From Polytrichum commune (Eukaryota > Streptophyta > Polytrichopsida > Polytrichales > Polytrichaceae), in NCBI GenBank assembly GCA_950295325.1, contig OX485807.1, positions 34,566,440 through 34,630,439 on the forward strand: DNA of 64,000 nucleotides, read 5' to 3'. The translations under genes and the position numbers were made by a program. Numbering within the stretch: position 1 is the first letter of the stretch; each line of letters begins with the position of its first letter. Shown here piece by piece: positions 35,591-47,159 of this stretch. The notes under the pieces were generated by a model that saw nothing but the letters and a program-made list of their open reading frames with translations, searched no databases and was not told the origin of the DNA.

Positions 35591-36659
35591 TCAACAGGTG
35601 GGTCCAAACATGAGATGAGGGAGTGGTGAGTTTGGTGAAGGGGATTGGTGGTTGTTGTTTTCAAGTTTACGTGTATTAAGAACGACATGAGTGAGGTATT
35701 GGATTGCGTTAGCAAAAAGATTGGCCATGAGTGGTTTAAGGCGTGGTTTGAGTATGTGGAGGTCGAAGAGTAGGTCAATTGAGGGTTGGTGGACGGTATC
35801 ATGTATGCCAAAGGTGATGACAATGGGTGGAAGGGTTTGCCATCCAATGTTTTGGAGATGGAGAATGAGGTTCTTAAATTTATGTAATTTTCGGGTGCTA
35901 GCAGTAGTTGGGAATTGTAGTTGGTGGTTGCAGTATGTAAGTTGCAGTATGTAAGTTTAATAATTTGAATTGAGAGTGACAAATGTGGGGCGAAAGGGCA
36001 AGGGGGGGGGGGTCTATAGGCAATTTGCCTTTAATACAATGCATGTCCAGATGCATGCGGGTGAGGCATTTGCATTGCAGGAGGCAACATTAGCATTAGG
36101 AGTAGCCAAGATGGAAAAAAATGTTATCGAGTGGGCATGCATGTTTTGTTCTAGCATGGAGTAAAGTGAAGTGTCAAGAGGTAGGGTTTGGCCAGGAATC
36201 AACAACTTTATTATGTTTATTAACATGTAAATTTTTGAGATGTCTATTGGAACAACATGATAGGAGGTATAGATATGTGGCGTTTTCCCTAAGATTACAA
36301 AAGTTGCAAAAGGGGGATATTGAGCATCTTACATTCGGTGTTTTGGGAAACTTACCCATGTATTGGCCATATCGGAATTTAAGAACCCGGGTGATTTGTG
36401 CATTAGTTGTCTAAGGTGACTCCCAAAATTAGTTGGACCATGGAATATGGATACTGGTGGAGGTCAACCATTTGGAGGCATTTGAGAAATCAATATGTTG
36501 TATAAGAGAGGAGGTAGCTACAATATTCATTATGGATGTATCTTTTAATGTTTCATATAGAGTTATCATATTGAGTGGGAATGGGGACGAAGGCTGTCAA
36601 TATAGGATGTGATGTCCAATGAGGTGAAATGAAGTCAAGGCTAGGGGATGTTGTCATTG

Positions 36660-37005
36660 GTTGAGCCTTGCTTGGCTAGTTTATGTACCTTGTGGTTACC
36701 CAAGATATTGGTGTGGGCGCGAACATTTTGAATGTTGATTGACTGGTGGGTAAGTTGAAGGTGGTATACGATCTTGGCTATAAGGAGTTTATCTAGATGG
36801 TTGTTTCGAGACAAGGGTTATCATATATGGTTACTAATGAGATAAAGGTTGTTTAGGCTATCGGTATAGATGTTGACATCCATCGCTAAGTTTGGACATG
36901 TTGGATGGCGAGGGGTACAACGTATAACTCAACACATAGAATAAAGGGTTATCATGGTAGTTTCACAACAATGGCAGTGTGGGTTGCTCCATATAGATAC
37001 TAGAG
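36660..37005 (-). pseudogene. LINE RNase H domain (broken)
   Basis: YLYGATHTAIVVKLP, then CVELYVVPLAIQ, then IYTDSLNNLYLI (catalytic D in TDS), then HLQLTHQSINIQNVRAHTNI and LGNHKVHKLAKQG. The E of the EL(Y/H) motif, D of TDS and H of RAH fit type I RNase H; the last catalytic Asp (usually in GN..AD) is His or Val here. Multiple frameshifts. Confidence 0.75.
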
Positions 37006-39339
37006 TCCACGACATTGTTGTTGCCTTGTCCGTCTGGTGGGGTGAAAGATCAATATGTGTAGTAAGGATTGGAAAAATGGGGCAGGGGGGGGGGGGGGAG
37101 GGGGATTTGAGAGGGTATAAGTTGGTAATGGAGGGGGGATACGGGGATTAGGTATAATGTTGGCAGGGGTGGAGGGTGGCGGGATGTAAATGTAGAGGGG
37201 GTGGAGGAAAATATGGTGTGAGTAAGGTTGGGCTTGGTGGGTTGTTGGATGCATAGAATTGTGAGTACTTGGGGTTCTTTTTGTTTATAGGATGGGGGGA
37301 AGGGCACTAAGGGGGAGCAATTTAGAGTAAGAGGGGAGAGAGTGGTCATGTTGTGTATGTGAGGTTTCTTAAGGATGGGTGGGTAGGACGAGGACCAATC
37401 ATTATGCATGATGATAAAGATGATGGTGTTACTGGGGTTATGAGCAATGTTGTGCATGCTCGACGATTGCTTAGGGTAAGAATGTAAGGTTCGGTAGATA
37501 GGCGTTGCCTTGGCCTTGCCATTGGTAAGAGGATGTGGGTCCTAATGAGCCAAAGCAAATACCACATGGTTGTGGGGAGTAAGATTGGTGAAATTGAAGG
37601 GGACAAGCAAGAGGGATGAGTAGAATGAGTGGGTTAGGTTAAAATTGTCAAGAATTGTGGAAAGAATGTTGTTCGGAAGGACGTTATGGTTGTGGATGGG
37701 AGGTGCTTTGGTGAGTGGGGTTATGTAGCGTTCAATCAAGAGAACTTTAGTTGCAAAATTTGATTGGGGGGGGGGGTGAGTGGTGGAGTGGGAAATATAT
37801 ATGGAAAAAATCATTCTCATAACAAGAAAAAACCAGGGTAGGGGTAGGGATGCTTTATAGGTACCATTATGATCATGGAGTTGTGCAAATGGGGGATAAA
37901 TTTGGATTGTAGGTTGCGTGGCAATGGTGTCTTTATTTGGGTTGCATTCTTGGGTTGTATAGAAAGGTGGAATATATGTATGGAAGGGCAAATATATCGC
38001 TAGTCTAGGTGTTGAGGAGTGGAATATGACATGGTAAATGTTGATATAAGAGTGTGGTGACATAATATGGTACATAATTGGTTGAGGAGCATGAGATGGT
38101 GATTGTAGTGGATATTGTCGGTGTGGAAAAGTACATTTTTCCAATAGCATTGATGTAATGGAGTGAGAAGGGGGCCAAAATCATAGGAATTTGTATGTTT
38201 ATATGTTCTTCATTTGTCTTTCCGTTTGGTTTTTTAATTGCGGTGATTTGGTGTAGGGGGTCCGTGAAGTATGTGTTTGTAGGGGGGGGGGTGTTGGGGA
38301 GGGGAGGGATTATTTAGAGACGGTGCATGTGGGGTGAAACTATCGAAGTTGGGAGGGAGAAAGAGTTGGGCTTGTAGTAGCGTTGCATATATGAGACGTG
38401 ATTTAGTCGGGTATTTGTGTTGAAATTGAAGATTGATAAGGATGCAGGGTGCATGTGGATCTTGTATTTGGGGGAGAATAGTAATATTAAATGTGGGAGT
38501 TTAGCTAAGTAATTTGAAGAATGGGATTTTTTATGGGGGATAGTAAGGTATAGAAAGGACTATCATACCACTGAGAATGTAAGGGGGGTGGGGTGGGATT
38601 GAAGGGGAAAAGTAGTGTTTGTGAATTCAAAGTGGGATTTGAGATTGAATAGTAAGCGGGTAATTGGCGAGCGGTGACATGCATGGTGTTTGAGATTGGG
38701 GAGGAATTCAACTCATGCATGTTGAGTGACTACATATTTGACTAGTCCCTGGTTGATATCGCCAAGAGTGTTGGGGTTGTTTAGTATTTGTAACAAATTT
38801 TTGGTAAGAGTGGTGGCAAATCATAGTAGGAGTAATTCAATGCCTATTCCAAAAGAGTCTTTGAGCAATTTTGTGAAGATATTGGCAAAGTTGAGTGGGA
38901 TACAACAAATTTTTTTGTGAGTTTATTGAGTTTGACTATATCCGGGATCAAGAAGGGGGTTGTTTAGATAACATGTTTCATGGCTAGGCAGATAATTGTG
39001 TTAAGGTGTTTATTTTCCTGGTGAAGGGAGGCACGAAAGGCAGGGAGGAAGACACTTTGTTTGTTAATGTTGTCAATGGTAATATATTTTTGTGAGGTCC
39101 ATTTTAAATTTAATTTCATACCAAGATAGGTGTAGGGTTTGTTTTGGAGATAATGGTAAAGGGGAGGATTTTATAGTTGATATGGTGAGCTTTAAGGAAT
39201 GTTGTGAATGCAAGGGGTTGTAGTTTAGATATATTTGGCCACCATAACCACAAATTTTGATATACTTCGGTCCATATGGGCCCATTCAATGAAGGTATGG
39301 AATTTGTTTAGTTGTGGTTTGATGTAAGAGATATGGTGT

Positions 39340-39790
39340 ATGAGGATGACTAGATCGTCTACTTACATTGCAGTGGTGAGTTAGAGGTGTTAAATTGGTA
39401 TATGAGAGAGTCGTGGGCCAACCTAGGAGGGGTTCTAGAATTATGAGAAATAGGTAGGGGTTGAGTGTGTCCCCTTGGATTGTGTTGCAATTTATGTGGA
39501 TTGGTGGTTGGGGGGGGGGGTAATGAAAATGAGAGCCTTGAAATGAAGTTGCGGAGTCGGAATAAATGTTACCAACAAGGTTGGCTACATCGAGGGGGTA
39601 GCCTATATCATACTTGATAACAAGGATGCAAGTGTGGTCAATAGAACCAAAGGCATTTAAAAATAATATATGTGATATATAATCTCAATTTTGGAAAATT
39701 TTGCATCCTCAAGGGCGGCTATGAGCGCTTGGATTTGGTGTATGGTATTGTGCACGAGTTGGAAACCCTCTTGGTTGTGGTGGAGAAGTT
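39340..39790 (-). pseudogene. LINE reverse transcriptase domain (broken)
   Basis: QEGFQLVHNTIHQIQALIAA, then LEDAKFSKIEII (about 39775-39665), then NAFGSIDHTCILVIKYDIGY (about 39655-39590), the QGDTLNPYLF motif (about 39485-39425), and a catalytic-loop remnant VDDLVIL (about 39372-39350) in which the residue before DD is altered and preceded by a stop. These are the conserved blocks of a LINE RT in correct order and spacing. Frameshifts separate them. Confidence 0.8.
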
Positions 39791-40084
39791 TTATAATTTT
39801 GGTCATGTGTGGTAAGGATGGTGGTGATGGTACTGGTGAATTACCCTAGTGGCCTTGCTCTCAAATGATGCTATGGTACGTTCGGATATACTCTCAAAAC
39901 ACTTATACTAGCTTTTCTTGGCCTACAATCAACCCAACCCAAACTAAAAGATAGCTTCTTACACTCAAAATATGTGTTTGTATTTTAATGTAGTGAAAAC
40001 ATACCCATATGTTTTCAAATGAGTCTTTTGGTCTCTAAAATGTCAGATCTTCTATACCTCAAGTTAGATCCCAATTTTTGTTTG

Positions 40085-40203
40085 CAAGGAATGACAAATA
40101 CATTTAGTGTTGGTGACACTACACAACCGATTTACAATTAGTATTGAACATGAAAAAAAAAAAAAATTGCTAACACTAAATCCAATAATTAGCGTAGTGT
40201 AGT
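40085..40203. mobile_element. Truncated B3 MITE
   Basis: TTAGTGTTGGTGACACTACA, then ACAATTAGTATTGAACATG, a poly-A tract, and AACACTAAATCCAATAATTA match the right half of B3 elements. It ends exactly where the family A MITE at 40208 begins. Confidence 0.6.
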
Positions 40204-40207
40204 GTTA

Positions 40208-40709
40208 GGACCACTTCACACACAAGACTGAGAGCCCGTGACCATGACACTTCAAGCACTCTCATTGGTGGAAAAGGCGGAGCTGGTCCAAGTTCGCTTC
40301 TTCACACTACGCTTGAGGGACCAACGGAGTATGTGACTGCAAGATGGACGTAAAGTCTACATGGATTCCTACACGGCACCGAATGGATCATGTTTCATGG
40401 TCACTTGGACTACTTTCAAAAACCACCTCTTGGAAGCATGCCTAACACAAAACCGGGAGACCACGGCACTCCAAACGCTCACAACCATTGATTTATTCTA
40501 CTTTATCATGTGTGAGGACCCGCATGAATAGAAATTCACTGAAATAGCATTTAGTTGAGGCCCCCAGTCACATATGACTTCCCACTACACTTGAGGGTCC
40601 GTGACCACATTGCATGCTGTTGGAGGTGTGTTGGGACGGCCTTTGGACATTTCTTTTGGGCTCTCACAATTTCACGGTCACGGCTCTTGGCTCATGTGTG
40701 AAGTGGCCC
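40208..40709 (-). mobile_element. Harbinger-type MITE, family A, TTA duplication
   Basis: GGACCACTTCACACACAAGAC to CTCATGTGTGAAGTGGCCC, flanked by TTA at 40205-40207 and 40710-40712. It is 502 bp, in inverted orientation to the copy at 41051. Confidence 0.85.
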
Positions 40710-41050
40710 TTAGTCCATGCTGTGCGTGCCGTATGTGCCCAACCTACATTAAAAAAAACGATCATAGATTAAATGGATATTCTTATCCTCTGATACAAAC
40801 ACGCAATATGATTGTGAATTCTACGAAATCCTAGTGTCAAAAATCTACTGGCACTTGCCTGCCTCTTGCATAGAGATAGTTTTTTTTTTTGAAAAACAAC
40901 GTACATACTAAAGGGCACCTGTTCACCCATGCTCGCCTTTTGAAAGCCCCCTCTAGTGGACGTACAACACTGCAACCCACTCAAATATAGGCGAAGTTAT
41001 TGTACTTTCCCTGCACTTCCCACACAATTTAACTAAGCAATGAAACCAAA

Positions 41051-41533
41051 GGGCCACTTCACACACGAGCCACGGGCCGTGACCGTGAAATTGTGAGAGT
41101 CCAAAAGAAAGTGTCCAAAGGCCGTCCCAACACACCTCCAACATCATATAGTGTGGTCATGGACCCTCAAGTGTGGTGTGAAGTCATATGTGACTGGGGG
41201 CCTCAACTAAATGCTAATTCAATGAATTTCTATTCATGCGGGTCCTCACACATGATAAAGTAGAATAAATCAACGGCTGTGAGCGTTCCGATGCCATGGT
41301 CTCCCGGTTTTGTGTTGGGCCTACTTCCAAGAGGTGGTTTTTGAAAGTAGTCCAAGTGACCATGAAACATGATCCATTTGATGCCATGTAGGCATCCATG
41401 TAGACTTTTACATCCATCTTGCAGTCACATACTCCGTTGGTCCCTCAAGCGTAGTGTGAAGAAGCGAACTTGGACCGGCTCCGCCTTTTCCACCAATGAG
41501 AGTGCTTGAAGTGTCATGGTCACGAGCTGGCCC
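41051..41533 (+). mobile_element. Harbinger-type MITE, family A, damaged right end
   Basis: The left end GGGCCACTTCACACACGAGCC is intact. On the right the expected ...CTCATGTGTGAAG is deleted, leaving CACGAGCTGGCCC. No target duplication remains. It faces the copy at 40208-40709 as an inverted pair. Confidence 0.75.
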
Positions 41534-41536
41534 TCG

Positions 41537-41778
41537 ATCTACTAGGAAAAAACGAAGTGTAAACCAATGTCCGGGGAGAACCGGCGGGTAGTTGCAGATG
41601 AACCGGTGGAGTTTGAGAAATAACCGGTCGAAGTCCGAGACTGCATGAGAATTACCGATCATTTTCGAGGAATCTATAGAAGAATATACCTCAAATGACC
41701 GGTTGGATTTAGAATCACATGGATCTTGACCGACTATATATGCCCAAAAACTTCTCGGGCACTGGTGTAAACGACCTC
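41537..41778. repeat. Family C/ACCGGTTGG repeat with a Harbinger-like right end
   Basis: GGGGAGAACCGGCGGGTAGT, then GAGGAATCTATAGAAGAAT and ATGACCGGTTGGATTTAG, then GGGCACTGGTGTAAACGACCTC followed by TTA (41779-41781). The right end resembles the GTTTACAC-type Harbinger terminus, but the matching left end is missing. Confidence 0.45.
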
Positions 41779-41781
41779 TTA

Positions 41782-43650
41782 GAAGAAAAAAAATCTACAC
41801 GTTCGTGCATCAATAACAATTTTTGGATGAAAGTAATACACTTTATAAGGCATCAAGTACCTCGAATACCTCGTTCTAAGCGAACATGAATCGAATGGCA
41901 AACCAACTCAAACAAGTAATTACAGGGGGTTTGTTCAAAAATTTCACAAACGTATAGATTAGGTACCCATAGTCGTACATATAATCTAGATTGTGTTTCA
42001 AATTATCTAGATTTAAGAGTTTTGGAAGAGAAGCGGGAGAGAAGCCACCGAAAGAGAAGTTGGGAGGAGAGTTAGGGTTAGGGCTTACAAGCCAAAACAA
42101 TCTATATTATCTTTAATCTTTTTTGTAGATTATATAAATTATTAATTAGGTATGATGGAGACTAGATTATGGGACGAGCCCCCCTGTCCAAGAAAAAGTC
42201 CACATGACTTTCAAATTATTCATGTGTTATAACATGTAGACATGTTCAAATCAAACAATTATTATGTATTACAAATGGTCTCAATGTGCACTACATCACT
42301 CCATTCTAAGTTATGTAAAAATTGTTCTTTGGTATGAATGTACAAGAATAATATGGATGGATGATTTGTTACGAATTATTTTGCACTAGTTGCCACCTCG
42401 GGTGGGCAAGCATAAGCCAACATTTTCCCCCCACCCCCACACAAGGGTGTATGATTGCATAACACGATGCACAAGTTTAGCCCACTTACTCCAAGGTGGG
42501 GAGTAACTTGTGTTGTGTATCGTGGAGATCTTGAAGATGATAGGTTCAACATGCTCACATTCACATTACTATAGTAATAATAGCAACAATGACTTCATTT
42601 TCTTTCGTGTTGCCACGTGTTGTGTCCGCATTGGTTGGGACGTGAGAAGACACATGTGGCACCTTGTTTGTTGTAGACGATACACACCACGTTGAGCTTT
42701 ACACGAAGCTTTTCTTATTAAATTATTTTAAAACTCCCCATCATGGGTCCCCCACTAGCAACGCGTTGCCGGTCAACCCCCTAACATGCTCTACCTTTTG
42801 CGATCAAGCAATTGGATATTACGTATTGTGTCACAATCTTGGTTTGGGTGGCTTTTGGATGGACTTGTTGTGAGATTTTCCTTGCAAGACATGCACCACG
42901 AGGTACGTTTTGAAAGGGCGATCACAACCATTTGCCATTTGAAAGCCAACTCCAACCATTTGCCATTAAGATATCCCTCCTTGGCAACCAAACTTTTGTG
43001 TCATGAATTTATTTGGTGCACCCATAAGATATTCGTTATTTGTAGCATGGACCATTCCGCTTGTATTCCAAGTCCACACGACCCTAACAAACAACACGAC
43101 AATGTTGCGTGTGATTATGCATGAAATCCTCCGCCATAAGTAGAATCAAAATTTGGAAGATTTAACTACATGGTGGTGTTATGATGATGATCATCATCAA
43201 TGACGATGTTATGATATGGTGAGTTTATCATGCAACCGGGTATGACAATGTTTCTAGTAGGTAGCTAGGTCGTGTGCAACGTTGCTCAACAATTGAGAAC
43301 GAATGGCAATAAGTCAACAATGAAGTGTGAAGGGGCCTCACGTTTTGCTTGGCGAGCTCCATCGATCATACTATATCACGTGCATTGAAGGAGGTGGGCC
43401 CAAACCCCTTTCACCAAACACACGGGAATGTATTGGGATTGGTGATTGGTATCAAGTGACAACACATGAGTGCACTCGGATGTTGTCTAGTTTCCTAGTT
43501 TATGGCCGTAGTGGCTTCTCTATTGGTTTTTTAACGAGTGGAATACTATAGCCATGCATGATGTGGCTTGTCTTCAAGCAAACTTCCAACATGGTCATGA
43601 AACTAAAATGATGATTTTGATTGACAATAATAATCGGGTTCTTTGGTGAG
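41782..43650. other. Intergenic; one unrecognised 112-codon ORF
   Basis: The plus-strand frame at 42786-43124 (ATG start) is the longest, but shows no motif that I recognise, and a 66-codon frame lies opposite. An imperfect duplication CAACCATTTGCCATT occurs at 42927 and 42954. No gene is supported. Confidence 0.3.
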
Positions 43651-43653
43651 TGC

Positions 43654-43807
43654 ATAACATTATTCATATCCATAACAATGTTCTGTGGGATTGTCTGTAT
43701 TTGAAGGAATATTCCTCACATTCAGATTGAATGTGGAAAATATAGGGAATATTCATTGGAATATCGTCAATCCCACGAAACATTGTTATGGATCTGAATA
43801 ATGTTAT
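43654..43807. repeat. 154-bp foldback hairpin with ~40-bp arms
   Basis: ATAACATTATTCATATCCAT, then AACAATGTTCTGTGGGATTG (43654-43693) pairs with its near-perfect reverse complement at 43768-43807. The loop contains a second nested palindrome (CACATTCAGATTGAATGTG, 43718-43736). It could be a tiny MITE or give a hairpin transcript; no expression evidence. Confidence 0.7.
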
Positions 43808-43809
43808 GT

Positions 43810-44815
43810 GGACTTCCTAATAGTTTGAAACATCTTTACATTTAGTCGCTGATAATATACACTAGATCTAGGCAATGACAAACCTGAAGCCCGTTAAGAT
43901 CATCATTAGCAAATGTGCTATTCTTGATATTATATTGACAATTCCTTAAGGTTGAGGAAAACAAATGATTTTTATTGTCGACCTTTATATGCCCATGTAA
44001 AGACAAAATAGAGAGCCCTCTTGGTATAACATAGGAGAGCATCATTGGCATTGTTAGGAAGCTAAAGTAGAGGGTGCTTAAACCAACACTTTAACCTATT
44101 GCATGTACATATGGATATGTGGTTGATATAAAATAAATTAAAAATTAGCCTTTGGGCTAAAACATAGTTATAAAGAATAAAATTAGTCTCAATTGAATAT
44201 TCAGGGAATATTCAAAGTCAAAGCCACTAGCTTCCTTAATCCAATCCCTAGGCCCCATGTAGGACGACCTTGCATCTGATGAAGACCCCTACCTTCATTG
44301 TCTAGAACCAACACAACATCATAGTTGGGTACTAGACCTGAGCTAGATCAAAGCCCAACTAGTAATGGTGCACAAAGCCGCGTGGCCACCTCCATGATCC
44401 CACCCAATTTAATTGCAAAACCGTCACCTTGCATCCCGGGCAACGACCCCCTTTATGCCTAGGATTGACCCCTTTTGTGCTTTGTGGGCCTACCTGCTTG
44501 ACTTTATGAATAAAATGGCTAGAATTGTCCCCCCCCCCCCCCCCCCCGCGCCGTGAATATAATGGTTGTAATAGACATCGACAAGCCACCCTAAACCCAC
44601 TTTGAACCGACCCGAGATAGAGTGCAGCTTGTTATCTTACCCTACATGAAGGTAGTGGACGCCAATAAGAGATAACAACACCAATGGCACCTAAAACCGT
44701 CACTCTTTGGACTCAGACACTCCTACACCATGGGAAACGCTTCAAGATAATAGAATGTTGGTAATTGGGAGACATTTATAGGTGTTGGTTTTGGGTGGGG
44801 TGTTGATTTTAGCAC
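43810..44815. other. Intergenic with a 19-C tract
   Basis: No conserved protein is visible. A run of 19 C at 44529-44547 is the longest mononucleotide tract in the window. ATGTAAAGACAAAATAGAGAGCCCTC at 43995 is a short recurring phrase (also near 20245 and 34873). Confidence 0.4.
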
Positions 44816-44818
44816 CCT

Positions 44819-45375
44819 CTACCTTAGATCTTCAATGAAATTGGTCATTTGAATGGGTGCTACATTGAAAGATGCTATTATATCTTGATCCAAAGGTTGA
44901 ACTACGCTTATAACATTGGGAGGAAGGAATACCAAAATCATGTTGCTCAATTCCAAGGTTGAAAAACCACGAGACTTTCCAACTTTGGCAGAGCTAATAA
45001 CATCTAAAGATGCATTAATTAAAATCATAGTGATGATTTTGGCCTTTGAACTGATTGTTGAACTGCAAAATCCAACCTTCAAATATATCCGCTTTCCTCC
45101 AAGCTATTTTATTTGAGTGCCACCGAACATACTCATGAGATTGCCACCTTCCAAAACATTGTGGTTGCTTAGACATATAAATCGCAAGCAACTTCAACTT
45201 ATCAATCTCAGTCGAATTAACAACAAGAGCAATTGTTACATTCTCCTTCTTTAACCTTTGACCCTTCACCTTTCCTTGTGCTAATTAATGTTTTATTAGG
45301 ATGTGCTCTAAAATACAATCCAATCTCATCCATGTTGTAAACATCTTCATGCTTGTAATCTGACAAAAGAATAAG
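44819..45375 (-). pseudogene. Pogo/Tigger-type (Tc1/mariner) transposase fragment, dead
   Basis: Minus-strand reading in shifting frames gives VYNMDEIGLYFR (first catalytic D, 45336-45325), NVTIALVVNSTEIDKLKL, KQPQCFGRWQSHEYVRWHSN, FEGWILQFNNQF, LELSNMILVFLPPN and VVQPLDQDIIASF (last catalytic D, 44896-44885). The segment where DN.(A/S)SH is expected reads ILINASLDV, so the second catalytic Asp is lost. At least two frameshifts. The N-terminal DNA-binding domains are absent. Confidence 0.8.
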
Positions 45376-45701
45376 AAGGAAGCCACTCTAACCCTAACCA
45401 GTCCATTCTACACGAGTACCCCTATATTAATTCATTATTAAGTTCCCAATGATAAGTGAAGTTCCCAAGTAGTTCCTTAGTAAAAATGGATGTATTTTAG
45501 ACGTACATAACATAGATGAAAGGAATTTTAACATTAATTACCTCTATAATATGACAAAACGGATATTCTAAATGTCATATTATGGAGTATCGTAGTCATA
45601 TAAAAGAGGGAGTTTTGAACTAAAAAGTTTGGTCGCACAAAAATGTGTCGTAATATCGAGTGTGTCATATAAATGAGTGTCGTACTAACGAGGCTAGATT
45701 G
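45376..45701. mobile_element. Right terminal region of the degenerate pogo-like element
   Basis: It ends with the complement of CAATCTAGCCTCGTTAGTAC followed by TA (45702-45703). This resembles the 23-bp terminal repeat of the element at 50376 (CAGTCTAACCTTGATAATGT). Subterminal GTCATATTA/TGTCGTAATATCGAG words repeat in the last 170 bp. The left terminus (below 44819) was not found. Confidence 0.55.
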
Positions 45702-45709
45702 TAGATTCA

Positions 45710-46870
45710 TATAATGGTAGATTTTCATATATTCAAATGATGTAGGACAAGTTTCTAGTGACACATGACAATTGCCCGTGATTGATATGCTTGTAGCGAT
45801 ATACATAATAAATATATGCGTAGATTAATGATGGATCTTACTTTCTAGCGGTCTCCAATTGCAAGGGCATAATGTTTGTTGGGTCTCCTATTGAAAATTG
45901 ACTCATTAGTACTAGGTAAAACCCATCTATTTTGCCACATAAATCTAGTACAAGGACAATAAACAAAGGGATGCACGTCATGACAAAAATGAAGTATTCC
46001 TTGGTCACATGGCTCAAGCGCAAACTTTTGATTCCACTATTGCATTCACGGTGAATATTCTTGGAGGAAGACTGTTGATCTCTTGTATGTGTGCACACAA
46101 CTGCCCACCATTTCTCAATCATCTAACTTCAACAGTTGCAGTGTTTAACCTACTCGGGAGTCATTATTCTTACTCACTACTTGAGCAACCATCCACACAA
46201 ATTGATGATTTAAGGTCACCTACGAGTGGCACTTCCTTCATATTGTCTAGACGTGGTTTACGTTGTTGAATGAAATGTCAAATATTACGAGATTCGTTTT
46301 TTCCTTCACTTCTAGGACCTCATCGAAGTAATATAAAACCACCTCACATTGGGCACCATGTCAAGCGTCTAGAAGTCTTATGGTTATTTCCACTACTTGT
46401 TACATCCATGTGTATGTTTAACTTCACTTGCATTCAAGGATCCTACCTTGAGGTTCATATTGTTAAATGTCAAACCAACAACAAATAGATATTTGTTATT
46501 TATTCTATGCTTCTAGTGTCCTCTTTCAGTTCGTTAAATTAGAAATAATAATCTATATCACATTGAGAGCCCCCAGTTGTCGCTCGCATTTTGAAACATA
46601 TTGTTTCAAGTATTTCAATAAGAATTAGTGCGATCTTGTTTTCGTGTATTAGCATTGGGGGGGGGGGTGACAAATTTTGGAGTGGAGATGGTGGCATAAA
46701 GCCATGTGAGTTGGGGGCAAACTAAGGGACGTGGACCCGGGGAGTTGGGGTTTCTATCCTAAGAAGGAAAGTATTGTCGTTAGGTAGTAGCAAGATTGGA
46801 AGGCGGCTCATTTTGGCGCAAGAAAAGCTTGAGAGCCATTTAAATGCATTTGGATAGAGTTGTGCATAGT
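45710..46870. other. Intergenic; possible Cys-rich retroelement or CACTA fragment on the minus strand
   Basis: About 46010-45850 on the minus strand reads CDQGILHFCHDVHPFVYCPC + TRFMWQNRWVLPS, which recalls either a zf-RVT zinc-binding motif of LINEs or a transposase-associated CPC domain. I cannot decide. On the plus strand, 46009-46488 is one frame with a single stop and no recognised motif. Confidence 0.25.
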
Positions 46871-46883
46871 ATTACTTGCTTTT

Positions 46884-47072
46884 TTCCCTTTTTTTTGAGA
46901 TAGAAGGCCGACAGGCCACCGCCAAAGCACAGGAGGTAGTTGACCACCTGGCAAGTTTTCTGTCAAGTACAGAGGAGATTTCACAACCATGATTCGAACC
47001 GCCAACCTCTTCCTTGGGATTTGGATATCTCTCCACCATCATCCAGTAGTTTAAGGTCATCTCGGACCAAGC
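46884..47072 (-). mobile_element. tRNA-derived SINE with 13-bp target duplication
   Basis: ATTACTTGCTTTT flanks the element at 46871-46883 and 47073-47085. On the minus strand it reads TTGGTCCGAGATGACCTTAA, the B-box region GGCGGTTCGAATCATGG, TTGCCAGGTGGTCAACTACC and CGGCCTTCTATCTCAAA, then an A-rich tail. It is the best-defined member of the family. Confidence 0.9.
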
Positions 47073-47159
47073 ATTACTTGCTTTTGTTTGCCTAGGTTAG
47101 CTCCAATGAAGGTGGCTAGGTCGCCTCAAGGGACTCCCTCTTTATTTGCATGACCAACC

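Larger units (their letters stand above)
35591..39845 (-). mobile_element. LINE (non-LTR retrotransposon), 5'-truncated and frameshifted
   Basis: Minus-strand translations in several frames give, in order: a reverse transcriptase (39790-39340), a post-RT region (39130-38960), an RNase H domain (37005-36660), a C-terminal region with KFRYGQYMGK, CNFCN and HNKVVD (36384-36200), and a tail with GWQTLPPIVIT and LNTRKLENN ending at the stop at 35593-35591. The order RT, RNase H, then this C-terminal region is that of RNase H-encoding plant/algal LINEs. The 5' part (endonuclease) is missing. Stops, frameshifts and five poly-G tracts show that it is dead. No clear poly(A) tail or target duplication was found. 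Confidence 0.8.

Noticed and set aside
37000-37457. Proline-rich minus-strand ORFs of 84 and 135 codons
   Set aside because: The proline runs come from the G14 tract at 37085 and G-rich sequence within the dead LINE.
46009-46488. 160-codon plus-strand frame with one internal stop
   Set aside because: No recognisable motif and no supporting context. The opposite strand gives an equally good but also unconfirmed Cys-rich match.
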